NCBI RefSeq assembly: GCF_002261355.1
Contig: NZ_NEVU01000002.1
Span: 744,001-808,000, forward strand
DNA: 64,000 nucleotides
Origin: Bordetella genomosp. 12
Lineage (GTDB): Bacteria; Pseudomonadota; Gammaproteobacteria; Burkholderiales; Burkholderiaceae_B
Direction: 5' to 3'
Shown here: positions 1 to 5,959 of the stretch, one piece after another
Numbering within the stretch: the stretch's first letter is position 1
Layout: each line of letters opens with the position of its first letter
The notes under the pieces: model-generated
The model's input: only the letters and a program-made list of their open reading frames with translations
The model's database searches: none
What the model was told of the DNA's origin: nothing
Translations under genes and position numbers: made by a program

Positions 1-50
1 TTAGCTAAAGGCTAATGATCAAGGCAACGGAAATATGAGCAAAAAGCTAA
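1..50. promoter_or_regulatory. Pair of repressor operators (OL-like)
   Basis: Two imperfect copies of a 15-bp dyad lie here. Copy one (1-15) has arms TTAGC and GCTAA around 5 bases; copy two (36-50) has TGAGC and GCTAA around AAAAA. The same dyads, with almost the same centre-to-centre distance (35 versus 34 bases), flank the repressor/cro junction at 2253-2301. That matches the two operator regions of a lambdoid immunity region. The regulated leftward promoter would drive genes beyond the window. Binding is inferred. Confidence 0.6.
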
Positions 51-68
51 TTTTTTTGTAACAGGCAA

Positions 69-92
69 CAAAAAGCCGCCCGGAGGCGGCTT
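69..92 (-). terminator. Rho-independent terminator of the immunity operon
   Basis: An 8-bp GC-rich stem (AAGCCGCC at 73-80, GGCGGCTT at 85-92) with loop CGGA is followed on the minus strand by a T-rich run. It lies just past the stop of the last leftward gene and would end leftward transcription from the repressor before the OL-like operators. Confidence 0.75.
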
Positions 93-116
93 GGGGGTGG
101 CTAGGCCCGATACCTA

Positions 117-458
117 CTAGTGGTTAAGAGCGCTCATGACTCCGCGCACTATTCCCGGTAGCGCCGGAAGGACTTGCGCAACGATGATGGTACCTACGAC
201 CCACATAATGATGCTGGTCTTGGCGTTGGCAATTTCGGATTTCAAATCGCCTCGAACATCCGCCAGCTCGGCCTTGGTCACATAATTCGAACGCATTACC
301 GCCAAGTCCTGGCGGACTTGGGTCATGGTGTCTTCAAGGGCCTTTACGCGCGCTTCCATAGTTTCAATAGTACCCCCTCCATTACCGCCGTCAAACCCCG
401 GAGGGAAGTCTCGCGCAGGAGTCACAGGAAATGGAAGCACCTTATTCGCCGGTTGCAT
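117..458 (-). CDS. Small phage membrane protein with coiled coil and C-terminal TM helix
   Basis: The 113-residue product has a Pro/Gly-rich N-terminus, then a charged heptad-like stretch (about residues 38-80, starting METMEARVKALED-like) and one hydrophobic segment near residues 83-105. The layout resembles small haemolysin XhlA-type phage proteins, but the family is not certain. The ATG at 458 was chosen because AAGAGG lies 7 bases upstream and the reading then overlaps the end of the upstream gene by only 17 bases; a longer frame up to 587 would run deep into that gene. It is the last gene of the leftward immunity operon and ends 25 bases before a terminator. By position it could act like lambda rexB, at the membrane; this is inference. 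Confidence 0.6.
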   Translation of the reverse strand: MQPANKVLPFPVTPARDFPPGFDGGNGGGTIETMEARVKALEDTMTQVRQDLAVMRSNYVTKAELADVRGDLKSEIANAKTSIIMWVVGTIIVAQVLPALPGIVRGVMSALNH

Positions 459-768
459 TCGTCGCCTCTTGGGACCAACGTAGGACGGTCGCCAGGTTGA
501 ATAGCCGCAAATTTCCGCAGTGGTCGCATTCCAGGGACAATGTGGGAAAGCCGCCACCGACAGTCTGCCGGACATGACCGTTCTCATCGATCATAAGATA
601 GGCGAGTCCCTCAATGGGAATAGCGTTCCCGCCACCAGCGTTGGTGCCTCGTGAAATCCAGCCAGCGTCTTTTTTGCAGACTTCGCATACCGTTTGGACT
701 TCCTTAGCTTTCAGGAACGCGGAAAAAACTTCGAACGGGACCACAGGGGAAGTATCTTTAGGATTCAT
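442..768 (-). CDS. Hypothetical phage protein with zinc-ribbon-like cysteine pairs
   Basis: A 108-residue protein with two CxxC pairs: CEVC near residues 28-31 and CDHC near 81-84. This spacing suggests one zinc-binding ribbon wrapped around a central domain. No signal peptide or membrane segment is visible. It lies in the leftward operon behind the repressor and overlaps the next gene by 17 bases, which suggests translational coupling. I do not recognise the family, and a role in lysogenic conversion or exclusion is only suggested by position. Confidence 0.65.
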   Translation of the reverse strand: MNPKDTSPVVPFEVFSAFLKAKEVQTVCEVCKKDAGWISRGTNAGGGNAIPIEGLAYLMIDENGHVRQTVGGGFPTLSLECDHCGNLRLFNLATVLRWSQEATNATGE

Positions 769-901
769 GCCACTCTCTGTTTATTCGCATTGTTTCGCCA
801 TCGTATGGACAAGTAATCACGTCCTTGTCCACTGTCCCGCCTCGTCATCCCGCGGCGTGGCGCCAGGTCTGATTGCACGCGGGGCACTGGGCAGCCAGCC
901 A

Positions 902-1096
902 CTACCGCATCAACGCCGGCATTCCATTGCGAGCCGACGACGCCGCGGACATCAGGTCGGACACTGACACGATTGTCACGATGATGGTGGCCACGGCAAG
1001 GACCTTGGCAACCTTGTTGACGTCTGGCCTGGTCAGACTGGCGACCATCCGAGTGATGATGTAAGCAGCGATCATGACGCCTATGGCTGGGATCAT
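902..1096 (-). CDS. Small two-helix membrane protein
   Basis: The 64-residue product has two hydrophobic stretches (about residues 2-18 and 31-46) joined by a short polar, basic turn, so it probably forms a membrane hairpin. GGAGACCC-like purines precede the ATG. It is transcribed leftward between the exported protein gene (1136-1708) and the zinc-ribbon gene (442-768). Small membrane proteins in this position of lambdoid prophages are often exclusion factors; nothing in the sequence proves that here. Confidence 0.55.
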   Translation of the reverse strand: MIPAIGVMIAAYIITRMVASLTRPDVNKVAKVLAVATIIVTIVSVSDLMSAASSARNGMPALMR

Positions 1097-1135
1097 GTTG
1101 GGTCTCCTGTGTTGTGATTCGTAGTAGTTGTCGAC

Positions 1136-1708
1136 TTACATCTGGCTCGCTGCTTTTGATGCTTTGTCCGCCTTGCCTTTCGAGTAGGTGGCTTGAGTGC
1201 GATTGTGGTAGATCATCATGGCGGACTCATCTACCTGACCAGCGCGTTCGGTTAGTTCAATCGTCACGGCCTTCCCTCTCCAGCTTGCGGCCTCCGAGCG
1301 AAACTTGCCGCCACCAACGCTCTGGACTGTCTGTTGGGAACTGTTGGTAGGTGGGCCATAGCGCTCCACCAATATCTTCCGCAGCGATTCGTAGTTTTGC
1401 TGTTTCGTAGTGAGGAGGAAGCTTCGGACTGCGTTGTCGTACATGCCCATCGTCAGCGTGTAGCCAAAGTCGAAACTTAGGGCGTTCCAAATCTGATAGA
1501 CATCGTTCGAAGCGCTATAGATGCATGGCGTGTCCAAGCGAGGGTTATAGATATCGCAGCGGGAAAAGTTTGCTGTGTAGGGTGCGCCAAGCTGCACGCC
1601 GATGAAACTTGTTGGCTCTTTGCCCCAGCCTTTCGCAATGGCAGGGGAGGATAGCGCTGTGGAAAGACAGCACATCAGTGTGGCAATCGCTAGATTCGAA
1701 ACCTTCAT
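1136..1708 (-). CDS. Exported (periplasmic) prophage protein of unknown function
   Basis: This 190-residue protein starts with a clear Sec signal peptide: MKVSNL, a hydrophobic core, and a likely cleavage after ...SSPAIA near residue 25. The mature part has two cysteines (in RCDIYNPRLDTPCIY) that could form a disulfide, and a region of the type KILVERYGPPT. That region recalls small periplasmic proteins that compare polymer length or act as inhibitors, but I cannot name the family. An exported protein encoded directly behind a phage repressor is a good candidate for lysogenic conversion or superinfection exclusion. GGAGGGAAGC lies just upstream of the ATG. Confidence 0.7.
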   Translation of the reverse strand: MKVSNLAIATLMCCLSTALSSPAIAKGWGKEPTSFIGVQLGAPYTANFSRCDIYNPRLDTPCIYSASNDVYQIWNALSFDFGYTLTMGMYDNAVRSFLLTTKQQNYESLRKILVERYGPPTNSSQQTVQSVGGGKFRSEAASWRGKAVTIELTERAGQVDESAMMIYHNRTQATYSKGKADKASKAASQM

Positions 1709-1815
1709 AGCTTCCCTCCGGCCTTCGGATTTTGCAGTTTGTAGTCTCTATAGCATTTCGTCACAGTGAGTCCAAAAAAATTCCGTTGGACCAGACGAGC
1801 GTGAGTCGGGGCGGA

Positions 1816-2217
1816 TCAGGCGGCCTTATGGGCTTCGTCACTTTTGACAGAAGGAGACGCCCCAAATGCCTTAACTTGACTGATTACCCAGTCCTCAATG
1901 GCTTCCTTCTGCCTTGGGGTCAGCCGGTCAAAGTCGGCTTGAGGTAGGCGGGGGAATGGCCAGTTTCCTGAGTCTGTGCCGGCGTCCGCATGGTTGATGT
2001 CGAGCCATCCTTCTGGCTTCCCCATCTTTTTCTCAATGAACCGGCATGTGCCGGCCCTCATCCCTCTTGGCGTGCCAGTCGCTGAGTTTTTTGAAGCATT
2101 CAGCCATTGGCTTACCTGGGACTGGTCACGTTCCAGCCGCTCGGCGAGGCGGCCAACGCCGCCAGCTTCTTTAGCAAGCGATGCCAGGTTAGCCCGGCGG
2201 ATGTCATCAATCAGCAT
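1816..2217 (-). CDS. Phage repressor, HTH protein without peptidase domain
   Basis: The 133-residue reading from MLIDDIRRANL has a Cro/CI-type helix-turn-helix at about residues 8-50 (LASLAKEAGGVGRLAERLE, then QSQVSQWL) and a KPEGWLD motif typical of CI-like repressors near residue 78. There is no S24 (LexA-like) self-cleavage domain, so RecA-dependent induction is not evident from the sequence. An earlier ATG at 2268 is in frame but lies inside the operator and lacks a ribosome site, so I prefer 2217. The gene is divergent from cro, and the operators at 2253-2301 lie between them. Confidence 0.8.
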   Translation of the reverse strand: MLIDDIRRANLASLAKEAGGVGRLAERLERDQSQVSQWLNASKNSATGTPRGMRAGTCRFIEKKMGKPEGWLDINHADAGTDSGNWPFPRLPQADFDRLTPRQKEAIEDWVISQVKAFGASPSVKSDEAHKAA

Positions 2218-2252
2218 TCCATCATTTGATAGCCATTGGCTAACGATTGGAA

Positions 2253-2304
2253 TTTGCAAAAGGCTCATATTTTTCTTGCGGTTGAATTAGCAAAAGGCTA
2301 ATAT
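2253..2304 (+). promoter_or_regulatory. OR-like operators and cro promoter
   Basis: Two 15-bp dyads are present: TTTGC-AAAAG-GCTCA (2253-2267) and TTAGC-AAAAG-GCTAA (2287-2301; arms extend to ATTAGC/GCTAAT). A rightward promoter overlaps the second: TTGCGG (2276-2281), exactly 17 bases, TAATAT (2299-2304). Repressor bound at the second dyad would cover the spacer and -10. Transcription should start at about 2310-2312, which is the cro start codon itself. Confidence 0.7.
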
Positions 2305-2310
2305 CGGCTC

Positions 2311-2553
2311 ATGAAATTAGCCGAATACCTATCCCAAGAGCGTGGTCGCCAAGCGGCATTGGCCAAGGCAATCGGTGCTCACGCGCCAGATGTGAGCCGT
2401 TGGGCTCGCGGCGAACGGCCTATCCCTGTTGAGTTCGGCGGCCCCATCGAGGTGGCTACCGGAGGGCAGTGCACGCGCCGAGAGCATTGGCCCGAGGACT
2501 ACGCCCGCATCTGGCCCGAGCTGGCTGAGCGGCAGGAGGTTACTCATGCTTGA
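2311..2553 (+). CDS. Cro-like repressor, YdaS family
   Basis: An 80-residue protein with an HTH at about residues 3-35 (LAEYLSQERGRQAALAKAIG, HAPDVSRWARGERP) followed by IPVE and EVATGG, the usual pattern of YdaS/Cro-like phage antirepressors, and a tail around DYARIWPEL. It is the first rightward gene and diverges from the repressor. No ribosome site precedes the ATG, and the predicted transcription start falls on it, so the mRNA may be leaderless. The stop overlaps the start region of the following rightward frame. Confidence 0.8.
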   Translation: MKLAEYLSQERGRQAALAKAIGAHAPDVSRWARGERPIPVEFGGPIEVATGGQCTRREHWPEDYARIWPELAERQEVTHA

Positions 2554-3190
2554 CGTCCTGCGTCGGGCTTTCGCGCCCAGGCCTATCCGAGTCGAGGCTC
2601 GGTCCATCCATGCCGGAGACGATCTCATTCTGTCCGTCCGGGAGTGGCCTGCATCGCAAGACATGGTCGGCTTCCTGAACGCAACGCAGCAGCAGTTCCC
2701 CGGCGTTCGTATTCACCTGCTGGTCGGTTTTGACTCGGTCCAGGTATGCGGGGAGCAGGGCAGCGCCCAGGGCGAACATGCCACCGATGAACGCCAGCCA
2801 AAGCTGCCCATTCAGCAGTACCGCGATGAGGCGCTTTCGCGCGGGGCGAAGCCTGGTCCACAGGGAAATGTTGTTTTGCTCACCTGGGCATCCGCTGGTC
2901 GGGTCGTAGTCGTATCTGTCCCGCCACAGGTAAAGGGCGATGCGGTCGAAAAGTTTCAAGCGAGTTCCCCCGGCGTAGATCAGGAAGGTGTAGGAGCCTC
3001 CGATTCTACGTTCGGCGGGGACGCTCTGTGGCCGGCCAACAACGGCGACGTTTTCCACTTCGCGGCTCGGCAGTGGCTTGCATTGAAGCGGCCCGATTTG
3101 CTGGCTTCGGATCGAGACAAGCAGCGCGTTCGTTGCTTGGCCAAAAAGCTCCGCAAGGCTGCCAAAGCCTACCTTGACCGAAGACCCCAT
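2540..3190 (-). CDS. Candidate leftward membrane protein antisense to the frame at 2546-3232
   Basis: The leftward reading gives up to 216 residues from ATG 3190, or 139 from a TTG at 2959 that has GGGGGAA 6 bases upstream. The C-terminal half has one strong transmembrane helix (LWLAFIGGMFALGAALLPAYL region) after an RPARKR basic patch, an inside-positive pattern. Between 2750 and 2960 the leftward frame has third-position GC of about 76 percent against 61 percent for the opposite frame (my count), which favours coding here. Its two upstream neighbours (3241-3540, 3626-3790) are leftward too. Start and reality are uncertain because the other strand is also open throughout. Confidence 0.45.
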   Translation of the reverse strand: MGSSVKVGFGSLAELFGQATNALLVSIRSQQIGPLQCKPLPSREVENVAVVGRPQSVPAERRIGGSYTFLIYAGGTRLKLFDRIALYLWRDRYDYDPTSGCPGEQNNISLWTRLRPARKRLIAVLLNGQLWLAFIGGMFALGAALLPAYLDRVKTDQQVNTNAGELLLRCVQEADHVLRCRPLPDGQNEIVSGMDGPSLDSDRPGRESPTQDVKHE

Positions 3191-3232
3191 GCTGGATTGG
3201 CAACCTCCGCGCCGCAGCAGGAGGCCGCGTGA
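2546..3232 (+). CDS. Candidate rightward early phage protein of unknown function
   Basis: The ATG at 2546 has AGGAGG 6 bases upstream and overlaps the cro stop, a classic coupled start. The first 65 residues (IHAGDDLILSV, then FPGVRIHLLVG) look like a genuine small beta-rich phage protein, and the last 60 are a basic helical region (RCLAKKLRKAAKAYL). The middle (about residues 68-140) is low in recognisable structure and lies opposite the transmembrane part of the leftward candidate. Either two convergent genes overlap, or this frame lost an early stop. Function unknown. Confidence 0.45.
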   Translation: MLDVLRRAFAPRPIRVEARSIHAGDDLILSVREWPASQDMVGFLNATQQQFPGVRIHLLVGFDSVQVCGEQGSAQGEHATDERQPKLPIQQYRDEALSRGAKPGPQGNVVLLTWASAGRVVVVSVPPQVKGDAVEKFQASSPGVDQEGVGASDSTFGGDALWPANNGDVFHFAARQWLALKRPDLLASDRDKQRVRCLAKKLRKAAKAYLDRRPHAGLATSAPQQEAA

Positions 3233-3240
3233 TGCCGCTG

Positions 3241-3540
3241 TCAGCCCTTGTTCACGTTCGACGTGACCCGATGGGACTCGGCGGACGCGAAAGCCATACG
3301 TGCTTTGGAGTCGACTTTGTGTCCATGCGCGCGGCACCAGGCGGGGAATGTGTCTGGGTCGATGTATGCCTTGATGACGACGTACCCGTGCTTGAGCATT
3401 TCCTTCCGACCCTCTTCGGCACGCTTCTCCCAGTCGTCGAAGGTATCGGGGAATGTATGGGCGTCGTCCGAAATGGCGCGAACCCTGTCGTAGTCCTCTC
3501 GCCGATACCAGGCAATGCCAACGCCACCGATTTGATTCAT
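3241..3540 (-). CDS. Conserved small phage/plasmid-type protein
   Basis: The 99-residue product reads IAWYRREDYDRVRAI near its start, then a charged helix and PDTFPAWCRAHG near residue 70. This pattern recurs in short uncharacterised Burkholderiales proteins with a YDRV...W...D.D.FxAWC layout. ATG 3540 was chosen because AAGGGA lies 6 bases before it; frames reaching further upstream add a proline/arginine-rich shadow. It is transcribed leftward between cro and cII, downstream of the 54-residue gene. No function is known to me. Confidence 0.75.
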   Translation of the reverse strand: MNQIGGVGIAWYRREDYDRVRAISDDAHTFPDTFDDWEKRAEEGRKEMLKHGYVVIKAYIDPDTFPAWCRAHGHKVDSKARMAFASAESHRVTSNVNKG

Positions 3541-3625
3541 GGCCAATCCCTTTTTGGAAACGATTGATATGTGGAAATTCCATCGTATCCGATTGGGGGT
3601 GGCCGCCCATTTCCGTCTGCATGGC

Positions 3626-3790
3626 TCAATGCACCGTCGCGCCGGCGGCTTCCGCGCTTTCCCAGGCCATACGGTCGCGCTCGGCGCGCAGCTCTTCAAA
3701 GATAGCCATCACCGCGGCTTCGGACGGGTCCACGAAGGTGCGCCGGGCGATGTCCTGGGCGTTCTGCAAGAGCTTTTCGGTGTCGGTCAT
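3626..3790 (-). CDS. Small helical phage protein (54 aa)
   Basis: MTDTEKLLQNAQDIARR begins a 54-residue, acidic, helix-rich protein with an FEELRAERDRMAWE stretch. GGAG and AGGAA lie just upstream of the ATG at 3790. It appears to be the first gene of a short leftward operon with 3241-3540. Its strong codon bias and clean start support a real gene despite its size. The function is unknown. Confidence 0.65.
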   Translation of the reverse strand: MTDTEKLLQNAQDIARRTFVDPSEAAVMAIFEELRAERDRMAWESAEAAGATVH

Positions 3791-3866
3791 TTCCTACTCC
3801 ATCGAATCAGTACCGCCAGTGTGCCCAGCGGCTTATTCCAGGGCATTCCTTTCCTTTTGAGCAGCC

Positions 3867-4172
3867 ATGATTCCCATTGAACCGGCCGGAATGACCGGTC
3901 CCCACATCATCGAAACGGCCTTGCGCTTGGCAATGGCCAACCAGGCCCAGCGCCAAAAGCTGCTGGATGAAACGGGCTGGGATGCCAGCATGCCGTCCAA
4001 GATTTGTTCAGGCGCCACTGGCATCACGCTGGAAAAGCTCGACTCAATGTGCCGTGCACTCGGGCTGACCATAGTTCCGGTTAGCTACATGGACTATCTG
4101 GCCCAGGGCAATGAAATCGGCTCGCGATGCTGCAAGGCGCGCTTGAGCCTGGGCAACTGCGGGGCGAGGTAG
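3867..4172 (+). CDS. CII-like transcriptional activator
   Basis: A 101-residue protein with the layout of lambda CII: an N-terminal helix, then QRQKLLDETGWDASMPSKICSG and ITLEKLDSMCRALGLTIVPV, an HTH of the form found in CII. Lambda CII has 97 residues. It would promote repressor and integrase expression after infection. It stands rightward after a leftward gene block, and its stop (4170-4172) is 2 bases before the ninB start. Start choice is moderately sure because the ribosome site is weak. Confidence 0.75.
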   Translation: MIPIEPAGMTGPHIIETALRLAMANQAQRQKLLDETGWDASMPSKICSGATGITLEKLDSMCRALGLTIVPVSYMDYLAQGNEIGSRCCKARLSLGNCGAR

Positions 4173-4174
4173 GC

Positions 4175-4582
4175 ATGCGCTACCCGCTCAACGCCCGCAC
4201 GCGCCAGCGCGCGCACCGCGACATCGACGCCGCGCCCGATGGCTTCTTCTTCGCGCCACCCGTCGAGCCCACCCGCACGCTGGGCCAGTCGGCCAAGCTG
4301 CACGCCATGCTGGCCGACGTCTCTCGGCAGGTGAAATGGCCGGTGAACGGCCAGCTCGAGCGCCTGAGCATCGACGACTGGAAGGCTGTGATCGTGGCCA
4401 GCCTCATGCAGGAAAAGCGCATGGCGGCCGGCGTGCGTGGCGGCTTCGTCATCCTGGGCAAGCGCACCAGCTCCATGACCATCCGCGAGATGTCGGAGTG
4501 CATCGAGTTCCTGTACAGCTTCGGCGACGAACAGGGCGTGGTCTGGTCGGAGCCCATCGAGGTTCCGGGGTGGGTGCGCTGA
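4175..4582 (+). CDS. ninB: NinB/Orf recombination mediator
   Basis: A 135-residue NinB-family protein (lambda Orf), which helps load recombinase on single-stranded DNA during phage recombination. Recognisable parts are WPVNGQLERLSIDDWKAVIVAS, MAAGVRGGFVILGKRTS and MTIREMSECIEFLYSFG. The ATG at 4175 follows GAGGTAGG and starts at the usual family N-terminus (RYPLNARTRQRAHRDI). It directly follows cII, so recombination functions start the rightward early block. Confidence 0.85.
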   Translation: MRYPLNARTRQRAHRDIDAAPDGFFFAPPVEPTRTLGQSAKLHAMLADVSRQVKWPVNGQLERLSIDDWKAVIVASLMQEKRMAAGVRGGFVILGKRTSSMTIREMSECIEFLYSFGDEQGVVWSEPIEVPGWVR

Positions 4583-4584
4583 TG

Positions 4585-4762
4585 TGGAACGACACCACCG
4601 CGCGCGCAGCAGATCGGCGCCTGGCTCGATTCCCCGATGGATCTGGACGAGTTCTACGGCCGGCCCACGTTCGCACGCTGTGCGGTCGTCCTGGCCGTCT
4701 GGCTGCTCCTGTACCCCGTATGTCATGTCTCGGCGCGCGCGCTGCGCGGGGGGAGCCTGTGA
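4585..4762 (+). pseudogene. Small one-helix membrane protein, possibly frameshifted
   Basis: A normal start, ATG TGG AAC GAC, lies right after ninB, but its frame soon becomes arginine-rich nonsense. After the GCGCGCGC run near 4600-4607 a second frame continues as IGAWLDSPMDLDEFYGRPTFARC with a hydrophobic helix (VVLAVWLLLYPVCHV) and stops at 4762. A two-base slip in the GC run would restore one 60-residue protein. Alternatively the internal ATG at 4637 starts a functional 41-residue protein. The stop overlaps the next ATG (ATGA). Confidence 0.5.
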
Positions 4763-4896
4763 TGCTCAAGCGCTCCGCACCCATGACCCGCAAGACCCCA
4801 CTGCGCGCCACCTGGCACTGGGGCTACACGCGCGGGGAACCCGTGCGCGCCCAGAAGATGGCCGCGAACGACGAAAAGATGAAGGAGGCCGCGTAA
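4762..4896 (+). CDS. Short basic protein, possible NinG N-terminal remnant
   Basis: The 44-residue product begins MLKRSAPMTRKTPLRA, which looks like the basic N-terminus of NinG/Rap-type phage recombination proteins, but lacks the cysteine-rich remainder. GGGGGGAG lies about 7 bases upstream, the ATG overlaps the previous stop, and the stop TAA overlaps the next ATG. Tight packing argues that it is still translated. Function uncertain. Confidence 0.5.
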   Translation: MLKRSAPMTRKTPLRATWHWGYTRGEPVRAQKMAANDEKMKEAA

Positions 4897-5591
4897 TGGC
4901 CGCTGACTGGATCAAGATGCGCGTCGACCTGCCGACGCATCCGAAAGTTGTCCGCATTGCGTCCGCTTGCGAAGCGGACAGACTGCGTGTGATTGGTGGA
5001 CTTTTGTCCGTTTGGGGTCTGTTCGATGCCCACTCGATCGACGGGAAACTGGAAGGCTACACGCCAAAGGTGATGGACGAGACCATCGGCTTCCCGGGTT
5101 TTTCAGACGCCATGATCGCCGTCGGCTGGCTGGAATTTGATGGCTTTTCCCTCTGGATGCCCCAGTTTGACGAGCATAACGGCCAGTCCGCCAAGAAGCG
5201 CGCACAGGATGCAGACAGGAAGCGAAACGACCGAAATTTGTCCGCTTCGGAAGCGGACAAAAAGCGGACTAGAGAAGAGAAGAATAGAAAAGAAAAAGAT
5301 AACCCCCAAAGCCCCCTTCCGGGGGTGGAGGGCTGGGCGTTGCCGGACTGGGTTCCTGCCGAACCCTGGCAGCAGTTCGAGGAAATGCGGCGGAAGAAGA
5401 AAAAGCCCATGACCGACGCCGCCCGCAAGCTGGCCGTCGCCAAGCTGGACACGCTGCGCTCTGCCGGCCACGACGCAGCCGCGGTCATCGGTCAGTCCGT
5501 CCTGCACGCCTGGGACTCGTTCTACGAGCTCAAGGGCGGGGCCGCGCTGGCGGGGTCCGGGAACGACCAGCCGTGGACGGGGGCAGTGTGA
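4896..5591 (+). CDS. Phage replication initiator (lambda O-like role)
   Basis: The 231-residue protein has an N-terminal winged-helix-like domain (WIKMRVDLPTHPKVVRIA, about residues 3-110) used by phage replisome organisers, a Lys/Glu/Arg-rich linker near residues 115-140, and a C-terminal helical part (MTDAARKLAVAKLDTLRSAG). ATG 4896 overlaps the previous stop and has AAGGAGG upstream. It precedes a DnaB-like helicase gene, so it likely loads that helicase at the phage origin. Inverted TTGTCCGC repeats and a purine-rich A-tract inside the gene suggest that the origin lies in it. Confidence 0.75.
   Translation: MAADWIKMRVDLPTHPKVVRIASACEADRLRVIGGLLSVWGLFDAHSIDGKLEGYTPKVMDETIGFPGFSDAMIAVGWLEFDGFSLWMPQFDEHNGQSAKKRAQDADRKRNDRNLSASEADKKRTREEKNRKEKDNPQSPLPGVEGWALPDWVPAEPWQQFEEMRRKKKKPMTDAARKLAVAKLDTLRSAGHDAAAVIGQSVLHAWDSFYELKGGAALAGSGNDQPWTGAV
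4945..5310. other. Candidate phage replication origin inside the initiator gene
   Basis: The motif TTGTCCGC and variants occur repeatedly: TTGTCCGC at 4948, the inverted pair GTCCGCTT/AAGCGGAC at 4961-4979, TTTTGTCCG at 5002, and a perfect dyad TTTGTCCGCTT-CGG-AAGCGGACAAA at 5237-5261, followed by another AAGCGGAC. Directly after the last copies is an almost pure purine A-rich tract (about 5257-5305). Iterons followed by an easily melted tract within the O gene is the lambda origin layout. Confidence 0.5.
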
Positions 5592-5959
5592 TCGGCCACC
5601 AGACCCTCATCGCGGCCCGCATGGCGGGCTACCGGCCGACCGACGTCTGGCTGACAGCCGTGGAGGCCGAGCCGGCCTATGGCCGTTTCACCCATCCCGA
5701 GGCGCAGCTGGGCCAGATGTCGAATGGCCGCTGGGTGGGTTTCCCGGATATCCACATCCTGGCCAGCGAGTCCGCGGCGGCATTGGACTTGCGGGCGGTG
5801 GTGGGTCTGGTCGTCCACGTCTTGGCGGATAGCCGCGACCGCGCCGAGCAACTGCTCAGCCGAGTCGCCGAGTTTTCGCCGGTCAAAATCATCGCTTCTG
5901 GCGGTTGGGGCATGCTCCTGTGGGAGCCTGGCCGAGGCATTCAGGAGTTCCTGCCGTGA
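5588..5959 (+). CDS. Hypothetical early phage protein
   Basis: The GTG at 5588 overlaps the previous stop (GTGTGA) and the product has 123 residues. It begins IGHQTLIAARMAGYRPTDVW and ends with ASGGWGMLLWEPGRG. An upstream ATG at 5573 is possible. I see no catalytic motif, signal peptide or membrane helix. It sits between initiator and helicase in a chain of overlapping genes, so it may be a replication accessory factor; that is only context. Confidence 0.65.
   Translation: MIGHQTLIAARMAGYRPTDVWLTAVEAEPAYGRFTHPEAQLGQMSNGRWVGFPDIHILASESAAALDLRAVVGLVVHVLADSRDRAEQLLSRVAEFSPVKIIASGGWGMLLWEPGRGIQEFLP

Noticed and set aside
769-901. Very short leftward cysteine-containing readings
   Set aside because: About 24-30 codons with mixed frames; a zinc-knuckle-like CPxC is seen, but no start and frame fit well enough.
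4336-4761. Rightward frame overlapping ninB
   Set aside because: Arginine-rich shadow of ninB; only the last 44 codons (from 4762) look real.
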